The position numbers and the translations under genes were made by a program. DNA of 62,821 bases from Fredinandcohnia aciditolerans. Lineage in GTDB: Bacteria; Bacillota; Bacilli; Bacillales; Bacillaceae_L. Within the stretch, counting starts at the first letter, position 1, and every line of letters begins with the position of its first letter. Where the stretch lies: assembly GCA_003640645.1 (NCBI GenBank), contig QGHH01000027.1, forward strand, positions 1 through 62,821, written 5' to 3'. Shown in pieces: positions 25,860-34,945 of this stretch. The notes below the pieces were generated by a model, which was not told where the DNA came from, ran no database searches, and worked only from the letters and a program-made list of their open reading frames with translations.

Positions 25860-26447
25860 GTTTAACTCTAATTGATAACGATCTTTTTTTATACAAAGCA
25901 TATAGGTGATTAAAATTGACACCATACTTAACCAAAATGTAAAGTAGCCGATTTGGGGGATATATTGATCCAACACACTATACCTTGGCATCATGAAGAA
26001 AACATAATCAATTACATCATTATGTAAGGTCCATATAGCTGCAATTACTAAATGAACAGGCTTTATTCGATAATACGGAGCATATAATAGCCCTTGAATT
26101 GCCATTCCTAGGTGAGAAAAAATAAGCATATACCCATATATATTTAGGCCGTCCACAAAATAAGTAAGAATATTCATAACTACTGCCCATATTCCATATT
26201 TAAAAAGGGTAACAATTGCTAACGCTTCAATAAGCGGCCAATTCTTCCTCAGTAAAAATGCGATTAACACAAAACAAAAAAACAAACTTGCTGTAGGGCT
26301 ATCTGGAACAAAAATTAAAAATTTGGGAGGTGTGATGTCTAGTTGACTCTCATACCAAATATACCCATAAATCGTACCGGGTATGTTTATGAGCAAAAGA
26401 ATCCAAAGCACCCAGCGCTGACCCATTAAATATGTAATCCACTTCAT
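25857..26447 (-). CDS. ypjA: YpjA membrane protein (DUF1405)
   Basis: A 196-residue integral membrane protein with about six hydrophobic segments spread over its whole length. It belongs to DUF1405, whose B. subtilis member YpjA lies between ypjB and qcrC. Conserved features include NIPGTIYGYIWYESQL near the N-terminus, FVPDSPTASLFF and LHNDVIDYVFFMMPRY. The function is unknown. The last codons touch the partial repeat downstream. Confidence 0.88.
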   Translation of the reverse strand: MKWITYLMGQRWVLWILLLINIPGTIYGYIWYESQLDITPPKFLIFVPDSPTASLFFCFVLIAFLLRKNWPLIEALAIVTLFKYGIWAVVMNILTYFVDGLNIYGYMLIFSHLGMAIQGLLYAPYYRIKPVHLVIAAIWTLHNDVIDYVFFMMPRYSVLDQYIPQIGYFTFWLSMVSILITYMLCIKKDRYQLELN

Positions 26448-26532
26448 CTTTGTACCAACTTTCCTATTTACTTATCTCAAGATTCTCTTAAAAACAGTCT
26501 CTTTGTCAAGTTAAAAAAGGTTATTTAAGCAT

Positions 26533-26567
26533 AAAAAAAAGCTGACTTTTACAGTCAGCTTTTTTTA
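26533..26567. terminator. Terminator after qcrC
   Basis: AAAAAAAAGCTGACT pairs with AGTCAGCTTTTTTT. It abuts the qcrC stop and ends the qcrABC transcript. Confidence 0.88.
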
Positions 26568-27335
26568 TTATTTAGAAGTTACACCTGAAATAAATTCAGC
26601 TAGCTTCTGTAATTCTTCATCAGTTCCTTCAAAGATACCTGCAGGCATTGCACCTTGACCATTTTTCGCGATGTCTGCGATTTCTTCAGCAGATAATCCG
26701 TTATCAACTAACGCCTTACCTGCTGGTCCACCTTCAAGGTTACCACCATGACATCCGATACAACCTTTGTCTTGGTATAGTAAGTAGCCTTCAGATTCCT
26801 TATCTATCTCTGCCTCTGCTACAATTTTACCAGATTCTGCTCTTGCCTCCCAGTCTACTTGAGAAGCTGATTCCCATGTTAAGTAAGCAGTTGCAGCAAA
26901 TGCTAAAAGCATCATACCTGTAGCAATTGGGCGTTTAGATGGTCTACGTTCTGGACCACGATCTAAGAATGGAGCTAGTAAAAGTGCTCCAAACGCAAGT
27001 CCCGGAATAATGAGTGTACCAATAATGTTATAATCACCTGATGCATACGTGTACTTAATCAATTGATACATGAATAAGAAATACCAGTCTGGTAATGGAA
27101 TATACCCTGCCGCAGTTGGGTCAGCGACTTTTTCCAATGGTGACGGGTGTGCTGCTGTTAAGCAAAGAAAAGCTACTAAGAAAACAGAACCAACTAACCA
27201 TTCTTTTAATAGGAAGTTTGGCCAGAACGCTTCTGTTTTTCCTGGATACTCAGAGTAATCCTTAGGAATATGCTTTTTATTACTAACAGGAACACGTGAG
27301 TCCCCAACAAATTTCATTCCTTTTCCGCGATGCAT
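26568..27335 (-). CDS. qcrC: Menaquinol:cytochrome c reductase, cytochrome b/c subunit
   Basis: A 255-residue fusion of the subunit IV-like C-terminal part of cytochrome b (membrane segments in the first ~155 residues; PLPDWYFLFMYQLIKY motif) with a c-type cytochrome domain. The single haem c site is CIGCH, with a later methionine (GAMPAGIF) as candidate axial ligand. This b/c fusion is typical of Bacillus. The start MHRGKGMKFVGDSRVP is conserved. It is the last gene of qcrABC but is set 152 bases from qcrB. Confidence 0.96.
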   Translation of the reverse strand: MHRGKGMKFVGDSRVPVSNKKHIPKDYSEYPGKTEAFWPNFLLKEWLVGSVFLVAFLCLTAAHPSPLEKVADPTAAGYIPLPDWYFLFMYQLIKYTYASGDYNIIGTLIIPGLAFGALLLAPFLDRGPERRPSKRPIATGMMLLAFAATAYLTWESASQVDWEARAESGKIVAEAEIDKESEGYLLYQDKGCIGCHGGNLEGGPAGKALVDNGLSAEEIADIAKNGQGAMPAGIFEGTDEELQKLAEFISGVTSK

Positions 27336-27402
27336 AATCAGTCCCCCTCCTTTTTAGAGAATTTACATTACATTCAAAAGAGTTTGTCTTGTTTTAATAC
27401 AA

Positions 27403-27422
27403 TCGAGCAAGCTCGAAAAATT
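27403..27422 (+). repeat. Short fragment resembling hairpin 2 of repeat R
   Basis: TCGAGCAAGCTCGAAAAATT in the unusually long qcrB-qcrC gap matches the inner hairpin of the copy at 60018, in the same strand sense as that copy's plus-strand reading. It is short, so chance similarity is possible. Confidence 0.4.
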
Positions 27423-27487
27423 ATTAGTTCATATCAATCCATTTGCATACTACACTTTACACTTCAAGAATGAAGTTAAATTCAATC

Positions 27488-28162
27488 CTACAATGGACCA
27501 GAAATACCTTGACGACGAATCATGATAAAGTGAGCAGCTAATAAACCGAATAATGCTGCTGGTAAGAAGAATACATGAATAGCAAAGAAACGTGTCAAAG
27601 TCTGCGCCCCAACAATTTCAGGGTGTCCCGCAATTAGAGTCTTTAAGTAAGGCCCTATGAGTGGAACTGATTCAACAATTTGGATTGTAACTTTTGTTGC
27701 AAATAACGCTTTCATATCCCAAGGTAATAGGTAACCTGTTAAACCAAGTGCTAACATTACAAAGAAAATTAATACTCCCACGATCCAGTTAAGCTCACGA
27801 GGTTTTTTATAAGCACCTTGGAAAAATACACGAAGGGTATGTAGGAACATCATGACGATAACCAAACTAGCTCCCCAGTGATGCATTCCGCGAACGATCT
27901 GTCCAAATGCTACTTCGTTTTGTAAGTAATAAACAGAATTCCATGCATTAATGATATCTGGTACATAGTACATCGTTAAAAACATACCAGATAATACTTG
28001 GATGACGACGATAAAGAATGTTAGTCCTCCAAAGCAATAAACAAACGCACTAAAATGATGCGCTGGGTTTACGTGCTCAGGAACTTCATGGTCTGCAATA
28101 TCTGCCCATAGAGGAGTAATATCAAGTCGTTCGTCAACCCAATCAAAAATCTTATTTAACAT
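27488..28162 (-). CDS. qcrB: Menaquinol:cytochrome c reductase, cytochrome b subunit
   Basis: A 224-residue cytochrome b6-type subunit with four membrane helices. Paired haem-ligand histidines lie in MHHWGASLVIVMMFLHTLR and in FFAIHVFFLPA; the cysteine near HFSAFVYCFGG is a candidate for the covalent haem found in b6-type proteins. It forms the quinol-oxidising core together with QcrA and QcrC in the membrane. It starts three bases after the qcrA stop, so the two are coupled. Confidence 0.96.
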   Translation of the reverse strand: MLNKIFDWVDERLDITPLWADIADHEVPEHVNPAHHFSAFVYCFGGLTFFIVVIQVLSGMFLTMYYVPDIINAWNSVYYLQNEVAFGQIVRGMHHWGASLVIVMMFLHTLRVFFQGAYKKPRELNWIVGVLIFFVMLALGLTGYLLPWDMKALFATKVTIQIVESVPLIGPYLKTLIAGHPEIVGAQTLTRFFAIHVFFLPAALFGLLAAHFIMIRRQGISGPL

Positions 28163-28165
28163 TGA

Positions 28166-28681
28166 TTACTTGCCTCCTCCAGGATTTGGTTTTGCTTTTC
28201 CTAAATATAGATAACCATCTTTTACTTCACTGTCAAATACATCTAATGGGCCCATTGGTGGTGTACCTGGCACGTTGATGCCATCCTTTTCATATAAACC
28301 ATAATGACAAGGACAGAAGAAACGGTCTGGGTTAGCTGGATCTTCACCCCAAGAAACCGCACACCCTAAGTGCTTACATACCGGTGACAATGCAATAATG
28401 TCGCCGTTATCTTTCTTATAAACCCATGCTGAATTTGGAACCTCTGATTCATACCATCCATCAACTTGATTAATTTTAAAATCAAATTTTTGAGGTTCAG
28501 TTGTAATCTTATCAACACTTACCACTTGTACCATGTCGTGTTCAGCTTCCGGCTGAAGTAATGGGTCAATTGCAAAGCGAACCATTGGCATTAACATCCC
28601 AGCTGCCATGAATCCACCTACACCTGTTAGAGTATAGTTTAGAAATTGACGTCTTGAAACCCGTTGTTTATTCTCGCTCAT
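28166..28681 (-). CDS. qcrA: Rieske iron-sulfur subunit of menaquinol:cytochrome c reductase
   Basis: A 171-residue Rieske protein with an N-terminal basic region and membrane anchor containing a twin-arginine-like start (SRRQFLNYTLTGVGGFMAAG). The [2Fe-2S] ligands are in CKHLGC and CPCH, both complete. The protein takes the first electron from menaquinol and passes it to the c-type haem. The ATG follows AGGGGGGAAAAAA. A consensus promoter lies 75 bases upstream. Confidence 0.96.
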   Translation of the reverse strand: MSENKQRVSRRQFLNYTLTGVGGFMAAGMLMPMVRFAIDPLLQPEAEHDMVQVVSVDKITTEPQKFDFKINQVDGWYESEVPNSAWVYKKDNGDIIALSPVCKHLGCAVSWGEDPANPDRFFCPCHYGLYEKDGINVPGTPPMGPLDVFDSEVKDGYLYLGKAKPNPGGGK

Positions 28682-28754
28682 TTTTTTCCCCCCTCTATGC
28701 TAAGCTAAGTCCACTCCGGACATAATTGTACACATTTAAAACTAGGACATTCTC

Positions 28755-28783
28755 ATGATATATCAATATTTGGTACAGGTCAA
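28755..28783 (-). promoter_or_regulatory. SigA promoter of qcrABC
   Basis: TTGACC and TATCAT are 17 bases apart on the minus strand, upstream of qcrA and downstream of ypiF. Confidence 0.7.
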
Positions 28784-28871
28784 TAATAGGATTTACCGAA
28801 ACAATGGCAACTATGTGACTTTCTTAGGAAAAGTAAGGAATTTTTCAATATTATTGCTAAATAATGTTGAA

Positions 28872-29330
28872 TTATTTTTGCCAGATGTTTGTAAATAATG
28901 TGACCAGTTGTTTCATTTGATCTTGAAGCATTGTTTGCCTATATTTTTCTTCAACATATTCAAGTGGTAAAGTAGGAAGCCAAATTAGGGATCCATTTAC
29001 ATCGGATTCTACCTGTTTCCAGCTGCTATCAGACGTGATAAAGATCGTATGCTTCATACCACTACTATTTAGATCGCTTGTCCATTGATTTAATCGAGCC
29101 TTTGCCATTTCAAGTTCTTCACCATTTGAATACGTGAACGCAGGAAATAAGATAATTCTTCCTTTAAATTGACGTTCCACTTCGTTTGAAAGAATGGTAA
29201 TAAACTCCCCCATTGAAACAGTATTCTTTAAGTTTCCTTCAAGCGAGACAGGAATGAGTGGAATGACAGCTGTATCAACATATTCCTTTGCTTGAATATA
29301 GACATCCATATCCTTGGTTACCCATTTCAT
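28872..29330 (-). CDS. ypiF: YpiF family protein (DUF2487)
   Basis: A 152-residue soluble protein of DUF2487, found next to qcrA in Bacillus. Conserved blocks include MKWVTKDMDVYIQAKEYVDT at the start, ILFPAFTY in the middle and LPLEYVEEKYRQ. The function is unknown. The ATG at 29328-29330 follows AAAGGAAG; an upstream TTG in frame at 29351 lies before that site. Confidence 0.85.
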   Translation of the reverse strand: MKWVTKDMDVYIQAKEYVDTAVIPLIPVSLEGNLKNTVSMGEFITILSNEVERQFKGRIILFPAFTYSNGEELEMAKARLNQWTSDLNSSGMKHTIFITSDSSWKQVESDVNGSLIWLPTLPLEYVEEKYRQTMLQDQMKQLVTLFTNIWQK

Positions 29331-29406
29331 TATGTATGCTTCCTTTCTCAATTACGTTATGAAGTAATGGTAAACTCCTAAACTACCATACCATATTCTG
29401 GACAAA

Positions 29407-29434
29407 TAAAAAAGACTGACACACTTTGTCAGCC
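29407..29434 (-). terminator. Terminator after ypiB
   Basis: GGCTGACA-AAGTG-TGTCAGTC followed by TTTTTT on the minus strand. Confidence 0.85.
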
Positions 29435-29452
29435 CAAATGTTACACAACCCT

Positions 29453-29989
29453 CTATAATTGTTTTAGTTGTTCAGTTAGCCTTTTAAACTCTGTCTTATC
29501 CTGTTTGTCAAGTGCCTCATCAATCCTCTTTAACAGATGTTCTTTTTGAAACATATGAATGGATTCCTCAAGAAATTTTTTCGCCAGTTCTTTATCCTGT
29601 TCGTTCACTTGAAGATGTTTCGGCATATATGGATTCTCTTCAAGTACAGCCACATAATTCGGAGAATGGAAGGAGGACCTGAAATTTAATTGAATATAAA
29701 TTTCTTCTTCCCTATTTAGTCGAATATCATGAAATGACTTTTCAGCATCCGTGGTCATGACATTTTCCTTATAAAAACGGAAGGGTACATCATCAACACA
29801 ATGAGTCGACATAATGATTCCTCGAGGGCAGTATTGGGCTTGCTCGACAAAGTGGACATTTTTCATGAGTTGGTCATGGCTCATTAAATAATTTAAAATC
29901 CAAACACACTCTCTTCTCTTTAGCTGATAATTATTCAGAAACCAGCGAATGAAGTCTTTTTTCTCGTTGACAGATACAGGGGTAGTCAT
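29453..29989 (-). CDS. ypiB: YpiB family protein (UPF0302)
   Basis: A 178-residue soluble protein of the UPF0302/YpiB family. Characteristic segments are [39 protein letters not shown] and, near the C-terminus, the [20 protein letters not shown] helix typical of the IDEAL domain, which in other Bacillus proteins mediates binding to partner proteins. Function is not established. AGGAGGGAAGCATGCG precedes the ATG. Confidence 0.88.
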   Translation of the reverse strand: MTTPVSVNEKKDFIRWFLNNYQLKRRECVWILNYLMSHDQLMKNVHFVEQAQYCPRGIIMSTHCVDDVPFRFYKENVMTTDAEKSFHDIRLNREEEIYIQLNFRSSFHSPNYVAVLEENPYMPKHLQVNEQDKELAKKFLEESIHMFQKEHLLKRIDEALDKQDKTEFKRLTEQLKQL

Positions 29990-30095
29990 CGCATGCTTCC
30001 CTCCTCTGCTAGTATGGAGTAATTTTAATGTTATACTTCAACATTGACATCAAAATATCCTTCAAAAGGATGGTAAAAACAATAGAACTTTAAGC

Positions 30096-31349
30096 TTATT
30101 CCAGTTCGGATATTAATTCTTCAACCTCGTACTTCATTGGGTCAAGCTTAAGAAGTTCCTTAAATACTTCAATTGCCTCTTCCCGTTTTCCGTCCTCCAA
30201 TAAAAAATATCCAAACTCTTCTAAAAACTCTGGAGTTTCTTTAAAAGAAGTATATGCATGACGGTAATGGTTTAATGCATCCGAATATTGTTCTAGTTTA
30301 TTTTTTGCAAACCCGAGGTCCCACTCAAATTGTTCATCATATTCGCCATAGCTCATGACATTATCGAGGCATTCTACAACATCCTCGAATCTTTCTTCGC
30401 GCAAGAGGAACTTTGAAAGTTGTAAAGTTGCTTCCACATATCCTGGATCAATTCCAACTGCAGCACGAAGGTACTTCTCTGCATTTTCTTTATCACCAAG
30501 TAGCATAGATATTTTGCCTGCATAAAATGTAAGTTCCTTATTTAATGACTCCACTTCAAGGCCCTCTAAGAGAATCTGAAAGCTTTCCTTGAAGCTTCCT
30601 TCTTCTTCATATGCTTTAGCAAGGTATAAATAAAGTGAACCATAGTCCGGGTCTAGCTCTTTTAGTCTAGAAAGAATCTGGATAGCCTTTTTATAGTATT
30701 TTGCCTGAAAAGCAGTAACGCCGAAACCAAATAAAGTATTACTGTCTTCTTGCTTTTTAATTGCTTCTTCATAATACGGAAGAGCTTCTTCAAACTTACC
30801 TGTTGTGCTATAGCTTTCCGCGATTCTTGCGTTAACATTTACACCAGCAATTTCGTCATTATTTTGTAAAACCTTCACATAATAAGGAATACTTTTGTTG
30901 TAATCGCCGTGAGTTAAATACAATTCGGCTAATGCAAAATCAATGATTGGCTCATCGTCTGATTTTTCCTTAGCTAACAATAGCTTTTGCTCACTCACTT
31001 CGTGTAAACCCTGCATTTGAAACAAGTCAGCCTGTAAAACAAGGGATTCCAAGTATACCGGATCATCTTCTGAAATTTGCTCGAGAATTTCAATTGATTC
31101 CTCTTCCATATCTAAATCAATCATAATTTCCGCTAAAAATACAAAGAGCTCACCTTCATCAGGATATCTTGCGATTAGTTCCTCAACGATTTCTTTGGCT
31201 TCTTCAACAAAGCCCCATTTATAGTAACTTTGTGCAATGGTGTATTTATCATCATCATTTGAGTACTCTCTTAGCTTCTTTAAAGCTTTGAGGCCTTCTT
31301 CAACATTACCATCCTCAACTAACTGAATTGCATTCTCTAATTTATTCAT
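30096..31349 (-). CDS. ypiA: TPR-repeat protein YpiA
   Basis: A 417-residue acidic protein made almost entirely of tetratricopeptide repeats (about eleven helix pairs, for example DKYTIAQSYYKWGFVEEAKEIVEEL and EDGKREEAIEVFKELLKLDP). Such proteins are scaffolds for protein contacts. B. subtilis has the orthologue in the same position, upstream of ypiB; the partner is unknown. No signal peptide or membrane segment. GAGGAGTTAATGATTTC precedes the ATG. Confidence 0.9.
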   Translation of the reverse strand: MNKLENAIQLVEDGNVEEGLKALKKLREYSNDDDKYTIAQSYYKWGFVEEAKEIVEELIARYPDEGELFVFLAEIMIDLDMEEESIEILEQISEDDPVYLESLVLQADLFQMQGLHEVSEQKLLLAKEKSDDEPIIDFALAELYLTHGDYNKSIPYYVKVLQNNDEIAGVNVNARIAESYSTTGKFEEALPYYEEAIKKQEDSNTLFGFGVTAFQAKYYKKAIQILSRLKELDPDYGSLYLYLAKAYEEEGSFKESFQILLEGLEVESLNKELTFYAGKISMLLGDKENAEKYLRAAVGIDPGYVEATLQLSKFLLREERFEDVVECLDNVMSYGEYDEQFEWDLGFAKNKLEQYSDALNHYRHAYTSFKETPEFLEEFGYFLLEDGKREEAIEVFKELLKLDPMKYEVEELISELE

Positions 31350-31370
31350 GAAATCATTAACTCCTCTTAC

Positions 31371-32309
31371 CTATCTCTCTTTCACCAATACATCTGTATC
31401 ATACGAAGATGCAAAGAAGCCAGGTTTTTTTACTATACATTCATTACCATAGCCGGAACGAAAGTATACATTTGCATCTACTTTTGTAAAATTACCTTTA
31501 TGCATGGTGAGTGTGGGTATAAGATTATGATAATCGAGAGTTGGCTTTTCATCAACTGAATAGCCTATTGAATCATGCTCATATAAATTATAATCAAGTT
31601 CTCCACCTACACGTATATCCCCTTTATCTGGGTAAATTCCAACCTTTTTTAATATATCAAAGGACAATGGTTCATTCTCAGTCGGACAGATCGGAATTGT
31701 TGGAATTCGATTTTCTTCAGTAATAACTCTCCATATCTCATCCTTTCGATTATTATTAAAAATCGCTTTCTCTTTCATTTTCCATTCAGGGATGATTGGA
31801 ATTTGAAAGGAGTGGTACGATTCCCTTATCCAACCCCATGGTACCTTGTATAGATCGTCCGCTTTTTCAATTGTGACAATGATGACTGGGATTTTTTTTC
31901 GCCTGCAGGCTACAATGATAGATGGCGTTAACGCTTCAAGGGGAATACGAATGCCTAAATAATAATCGATTGGACTATTCAATAGGAAATGCCTAGTATT
32001 CTTTAGAGAATTTGCCAGTTCACGTTCGCTCTTTACGTCACTTATGACTAGTAATGTTGTACAACCTTTTCTTAAGTATTTTTCTGTCACTTCCACTTTA
32101 AAGGATTGAAATGAAAGCCCTTTCGAAAAGGAGTAGTTAATCATAACATGACCGGGTGTTAATAAGTACTGTGATAAGTTTGTCTTCATGAAAGAGAGTC
32201 TTTTGAGGTTTTCATTCATATAATCAACGCGTTGATTTTTTATAAGAATTGAGCATGTTATGACCCTATTGTCTTTTAAAACATTCGCTTTTTCTAATAT
32301 ATATGGCAT
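31371..32309 (-). CDS. Amidohydrolase-like protein without metal ligands
   Basis: A 312-residue protein I do not recognise by name. Its first ~110 residues follow the plan of NagA-type amidohydrolases: a beta-rich start (ANVLKDNRVITCSILIKNQRV), then LLTPGHVMINYSFSKGLSF where active enzymes have PGFIDIHxHG, and KYLRKGCTTLLVIS where they have KHGTTSLLPT. The HxH metal motif is replaced by NYS and no later His cluster compensates, so it is probably not a metallohydrolase. The later part (VPWGWIRESYHSF, IPIIPEWKMKEKA, and a C-terminal beta segment) is unfamiliar. The ATG at 32307-32309 follows GGGGGAGGTTTG. It lies 21 bases upstream of ypiA. Confidence 0.6.
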   Translation of the reverse strand: MPYILEKANVLKDNRVITCSILIKNQRVDYMNENLKRLSFMKTNLSQYLLTPGHVMINYSFSKGLSFQSFKVEVTEKYLRKGCTTLLVISDVKSERELANSLKNTRHFLLNSPIDYYLGIRIPLEALTPSIIVACRRKKIPVIIVTIEKADDLYKVPWGWIRESYHSFQIPIIPEWKMKEKAIFNNNRKDEIWRVITEENRIPTIPICPTENEPLSFDILKKVGIYPDKGDIRVGGELDYNLYEHDSIGYSVDEKPTLDYHNLIPTLTMHKGNFTKVDANVYFRSGYGNECIVKKPGFFASSYDTDVLVKER

Positions 32310-32396
32310 CAAACCTCCCCCTTCGCAAAACTTAGTCTTAAGACAAGCTATGCAAAAAGTTCTGGATGTATGTTAGTTTTAGTTCTTAATAAAACA

Positions 32397-32432
32397 GAAA
32401 ACCCATGGAAATTTCGTTTTCCACGGGTTTTC
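32397..32432 (-). terminator. Terminator after aroA
   Basis: AAAACCCATGGAAA pairs with TTTCCACGGGTTTT (one wobble), next to the aroA stop; it ends the aromatic supraoperon. Confidence 0.8.
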
Positions 32433-32436
32433 ATGC

Positions 32437-33735
32437 TTAATCTTCCTTTATTAATAAATTAAGATGTTCAAAAAAGCTTGGATAGGAAACTTTAATGGAA
32501 TCATAATCTTCAAGAGATACATCTTCGCCTGCAATACATGCTGCAACAGCTAACATCATGCCTATTCTGTGATCTCCATGACTATGAACTTGTCCACCCG
32601 TTAATTGTTTCTTCTCGCCTAGGATAATCATTCCATCGTCAGTCGGTTCAATTGATGCTCCAAGTTTAGAAAGTTCGCCGACAACTGTATCAATTCGGTT
32701 GGTTTCCTTTACCTTAAGCTCTTCGGCATCTTTAATAATTGTATTACCTTCAGCCTGTGTTGCCAAAAGCGCAATAACTGGAATCTCATCAATTAATCGT
32801 GGAATCAGGTCACCACCTATTTCAATCCCTCTTAATTCAGATGTTTGAATTATTAAATCAGCAATAGGTTCGTTATTTTCCACTCTCTCATTCTCGATTT
32901 CTAGACGCGCTCCCATTTTAATAAGCACATCTATTATTCCTGTCCTGGTTGGATTCATTCCAACATTTTTCAATGTAATTCGACTATTAGGTACAATTGC
33001 CCCTGCAACGAGGAAAAATGCTGCAGACGAAATATCCCCAGGAACCTGAATATTTGTCCCTTTAAGCTTCTGTCCGCCTTTTACTTTAACAGTCAGACCT
33101 TCTTCTTCAACTTCGCAGCCATAGGCACGCAGCATACGTTCAGTATGGTCTCTTGATTTATGCGGCTCTGTAACAGATGTTATCCCTTTTGCATTTAGAC
33201 CCGCTAAAAGGATAGAGGATTTTACTTGTGCACTTGCAACAGGAGAAACATAATCAATTCCCTGTAATTCGCCACCTCGAATTGAGAGTGGAGTAAAATT
33301 CCCATCTTCTCTTCCATCTATTTTTGCTCCCATTTGCCTTAATGGTGCTGTTACCCGTTTCATTGGCCTTTTAGCAATTGACTCGTCCCCAATCACACAT
33401 GTATGAATTGGAATACCGGAAAGAAGTCCGACCATTAGTCTTGTAGTTGTTCCAGAATTTCCTGTATCTAATACTACATTTGGTTCAAGTAACCCTTCAA
33501 AACCTACTCCTTCAATTTCTACATGGTCCTTATCCTGAGTAATTTTCACACCAAGTTTTTGAAAACAACTAATAGTACTTAAGCAGTCATCCCCAGGTAA
33601 AAAATTATCTACAATTGTTTTCCCTTCTGCAATTGCCCCAAGCATAATAGAGCGATGGGAGATGGATTTATCACCGGGAATATTAATTGAACCATTGAGA
33701 CCTGTAATATTTGTACGCAGTTTTATTGAATCCAT
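32437..33735 (-). CDS. aroA: 5-enolpyruvylshikimate-3-phosphate synthase
   Basis: A 432-residue enzyme that joins shikimate-3-phosphate and phosphoenolpyruvate in the shikimate pathway (named aroE in B. subtilis). [30 protein letters not shown] and [15 protein letters not shown] are the substrate-binding blocks; [12 protein letters not shown] lies near the C-terminus. The ATG at 33733-33735 follows GGAGTGGTAAT; a TTG in frame at 33753 precedes this site. Last gene of the aro-trp cluster. Confidence 0.96.
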   Translation of the reverse strand: MDSIKLRTNITGLNGSINIPGDKSISHRSIMLGAIAEGKTIVDNFLPGDDCLSTISCFQKLGVKITQDKDHVEIEGVGFEGLLEPNVVLDTGNSGTTTRLMVGLLSGIPIHTCVIGDESIAKRPMKRVTAPLRQMGAKIDGREDGNFTPLSIRGGELQGIDYVSPVASAQVKSSILLAGLNAKGITSVTEPHKSRDHTERMLRAYGCEVEEEGLTVKVKGGQKLKGTNIQVPGDISSAAFFLVAGAIVPNSRITLKNVGMNPTRTGIIDVLIKMGARLEIENERVENNEPIADLIIQTSELRGIEIGGDLIPRLIDEIPVIALLATQAEGNTIIKDAEELKVKETNRIDTVVGELSKLGASIEPTDDGMIILGEKKQLTGGQVHSHGDHRIGMMLAVAACIAGEDVSLEDYDSIKVSYPSFFEHLNLLIKED

Positions 33736-33777
33736 ATTACCACTCCTAATCAAATACCCCTCTGTATATTTTACAAG

Positions 33778-34890
33778 CTATCCATTAAATGTTTCATAAC
33801 TTGTTTTGTTTTCGATACATAACTTAGCTTTGGCGCGATCCTCGTCACTTTGGAAGCTGATACGTAATACACCGTAGATTTCTTCTCTTGTCTCAATAAT
33901 TCTTATATTCGTGATACTAATTCTTTCTTGGGCAAGAAGACCTGTAATTTCCGAAACGACACCAGGATAATCCGGAATATCAACATATAAATCATAGAAT
34001 GAAGGTATTGCACCTTTTGTACGAGTAGGAAGTCCATCGCGAAAGTTTTTGGCATCCATAAAATAATTATATATATCATCGCCATTTCCACTTGCTACAA
34101 ACCTTCGGATTTGTTCCATTTCATCAATCCAATTTTCAAACAAATCTAGTAATACATTTCGATTATGTAATAATATATCACGCCACATGGACGGATTACT
34201 AGATGCGATTCTAGTAATATCTCGAAACCCCCCTGCTGCTAATGGTCGAACCAATTCATTTTTCTGATCATATTTTAGAGCTTGATGCACAAGGCTGGCT
34301 GCAACAATATGTGGAAAATGACTGATTACACCCGCAACGCGGTCATGCTCCTCAGGACTCATAATAACAAAATTCGCTTTTGTTCCCTTTAATAGTGCTT
34401 GAAGTTGCTCTACCCCAAGTTTGCTAGAAGGCGATTCATTGTGTGGTGTAAAAATATAAAAAGCATTCTCGAACAAATGTTCCTTCGCAGCAACAACACC
34501 ACTTTTATGAGAACCAGCCATTGGATGGCCTCCGATAAAAGTTACACCAATTTCCCCAAATATGGACTCTGCTGTCTGAACAATTTCCTGTTTTGTACTC
34601 CCCACATCAGAAACAATCACTTCTTCTTTTAGCTCATATGAGCTGAGCTCATGAATAATGTCAATCGTCTGTTTTACTGGAACCGAAATAAAAATATAGT
34701 CACATGTGTGTACAACATCCTCTAACTTAAATACAACTTCATCAATCACTTGTAAGGTTTTTGCTAACAGTGATGATTCTGTATTGCTATCAAAACCATA
34801 AATTATAGCATTAGGATGTTCCTTCTTAATTGCAAGTGCAATAGAACCTCCAATTAAACCAAGTCCAATTACTAATATATTTTTTCCCAT
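33778..34890 (-). CDS. tyrA: Prephenate dehydrogenase with ACT domain
   Basis: A 370-residue enzyme that oxidatively decarboxylates prephenate to 4-hydroxyphenylpyruvate for tyrosine. The NAD-binding motif is VIGLGLIGGSIALAI; FIGGHPMAGSHKSG and SHFPHIVAASL are active-site blocks. A C-terminal ACT domain (about 295-370; LYVDIPDYPGVVSEITGLL) suggests feedback by tyrosine. The ATG at 34888-34890 follows GGCGGTGATGAG. Lies 55 bases after hisC. Confidence 0.95.
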   Translation of the reverse strand: MGKNILVIGLGLIGGSIALAIKKEHPNAIIYGFDSNTESSLLAKTLQVIDEVVFKLEDVVHTCDYIFISVPVKQTIDIIHELSSYELKEEVIVSDVGSTKQEIVQTAESIFGEIGVTFIGGHPMAGSHKSGVVAAKEHLFENAFYIFTPHNESPSSKLGVEQLQALLKGTKANFVIMSPEEHDRVAGVISHFPHIVAASLVHQALKYDQKNELVRPLAAGGFRDITRIASSNPSMWRDILLHNRNVLLDLFENWIDEMEQIRRFVASGNGDDIYNYFMDAKNFRDGLPTRTKGAIPSFYDLYVDIPDYPGVVSEITGLLAQERISITNIRIIETREEIYGVLRISFQSDEDRAKAKLCIENKTSYETFNG

Positions 34891-34945
34891 CTCATCACCG
34901 CCGATTATAGAAACACTAATGGGGGTTACATTGAACCCCACAGTT

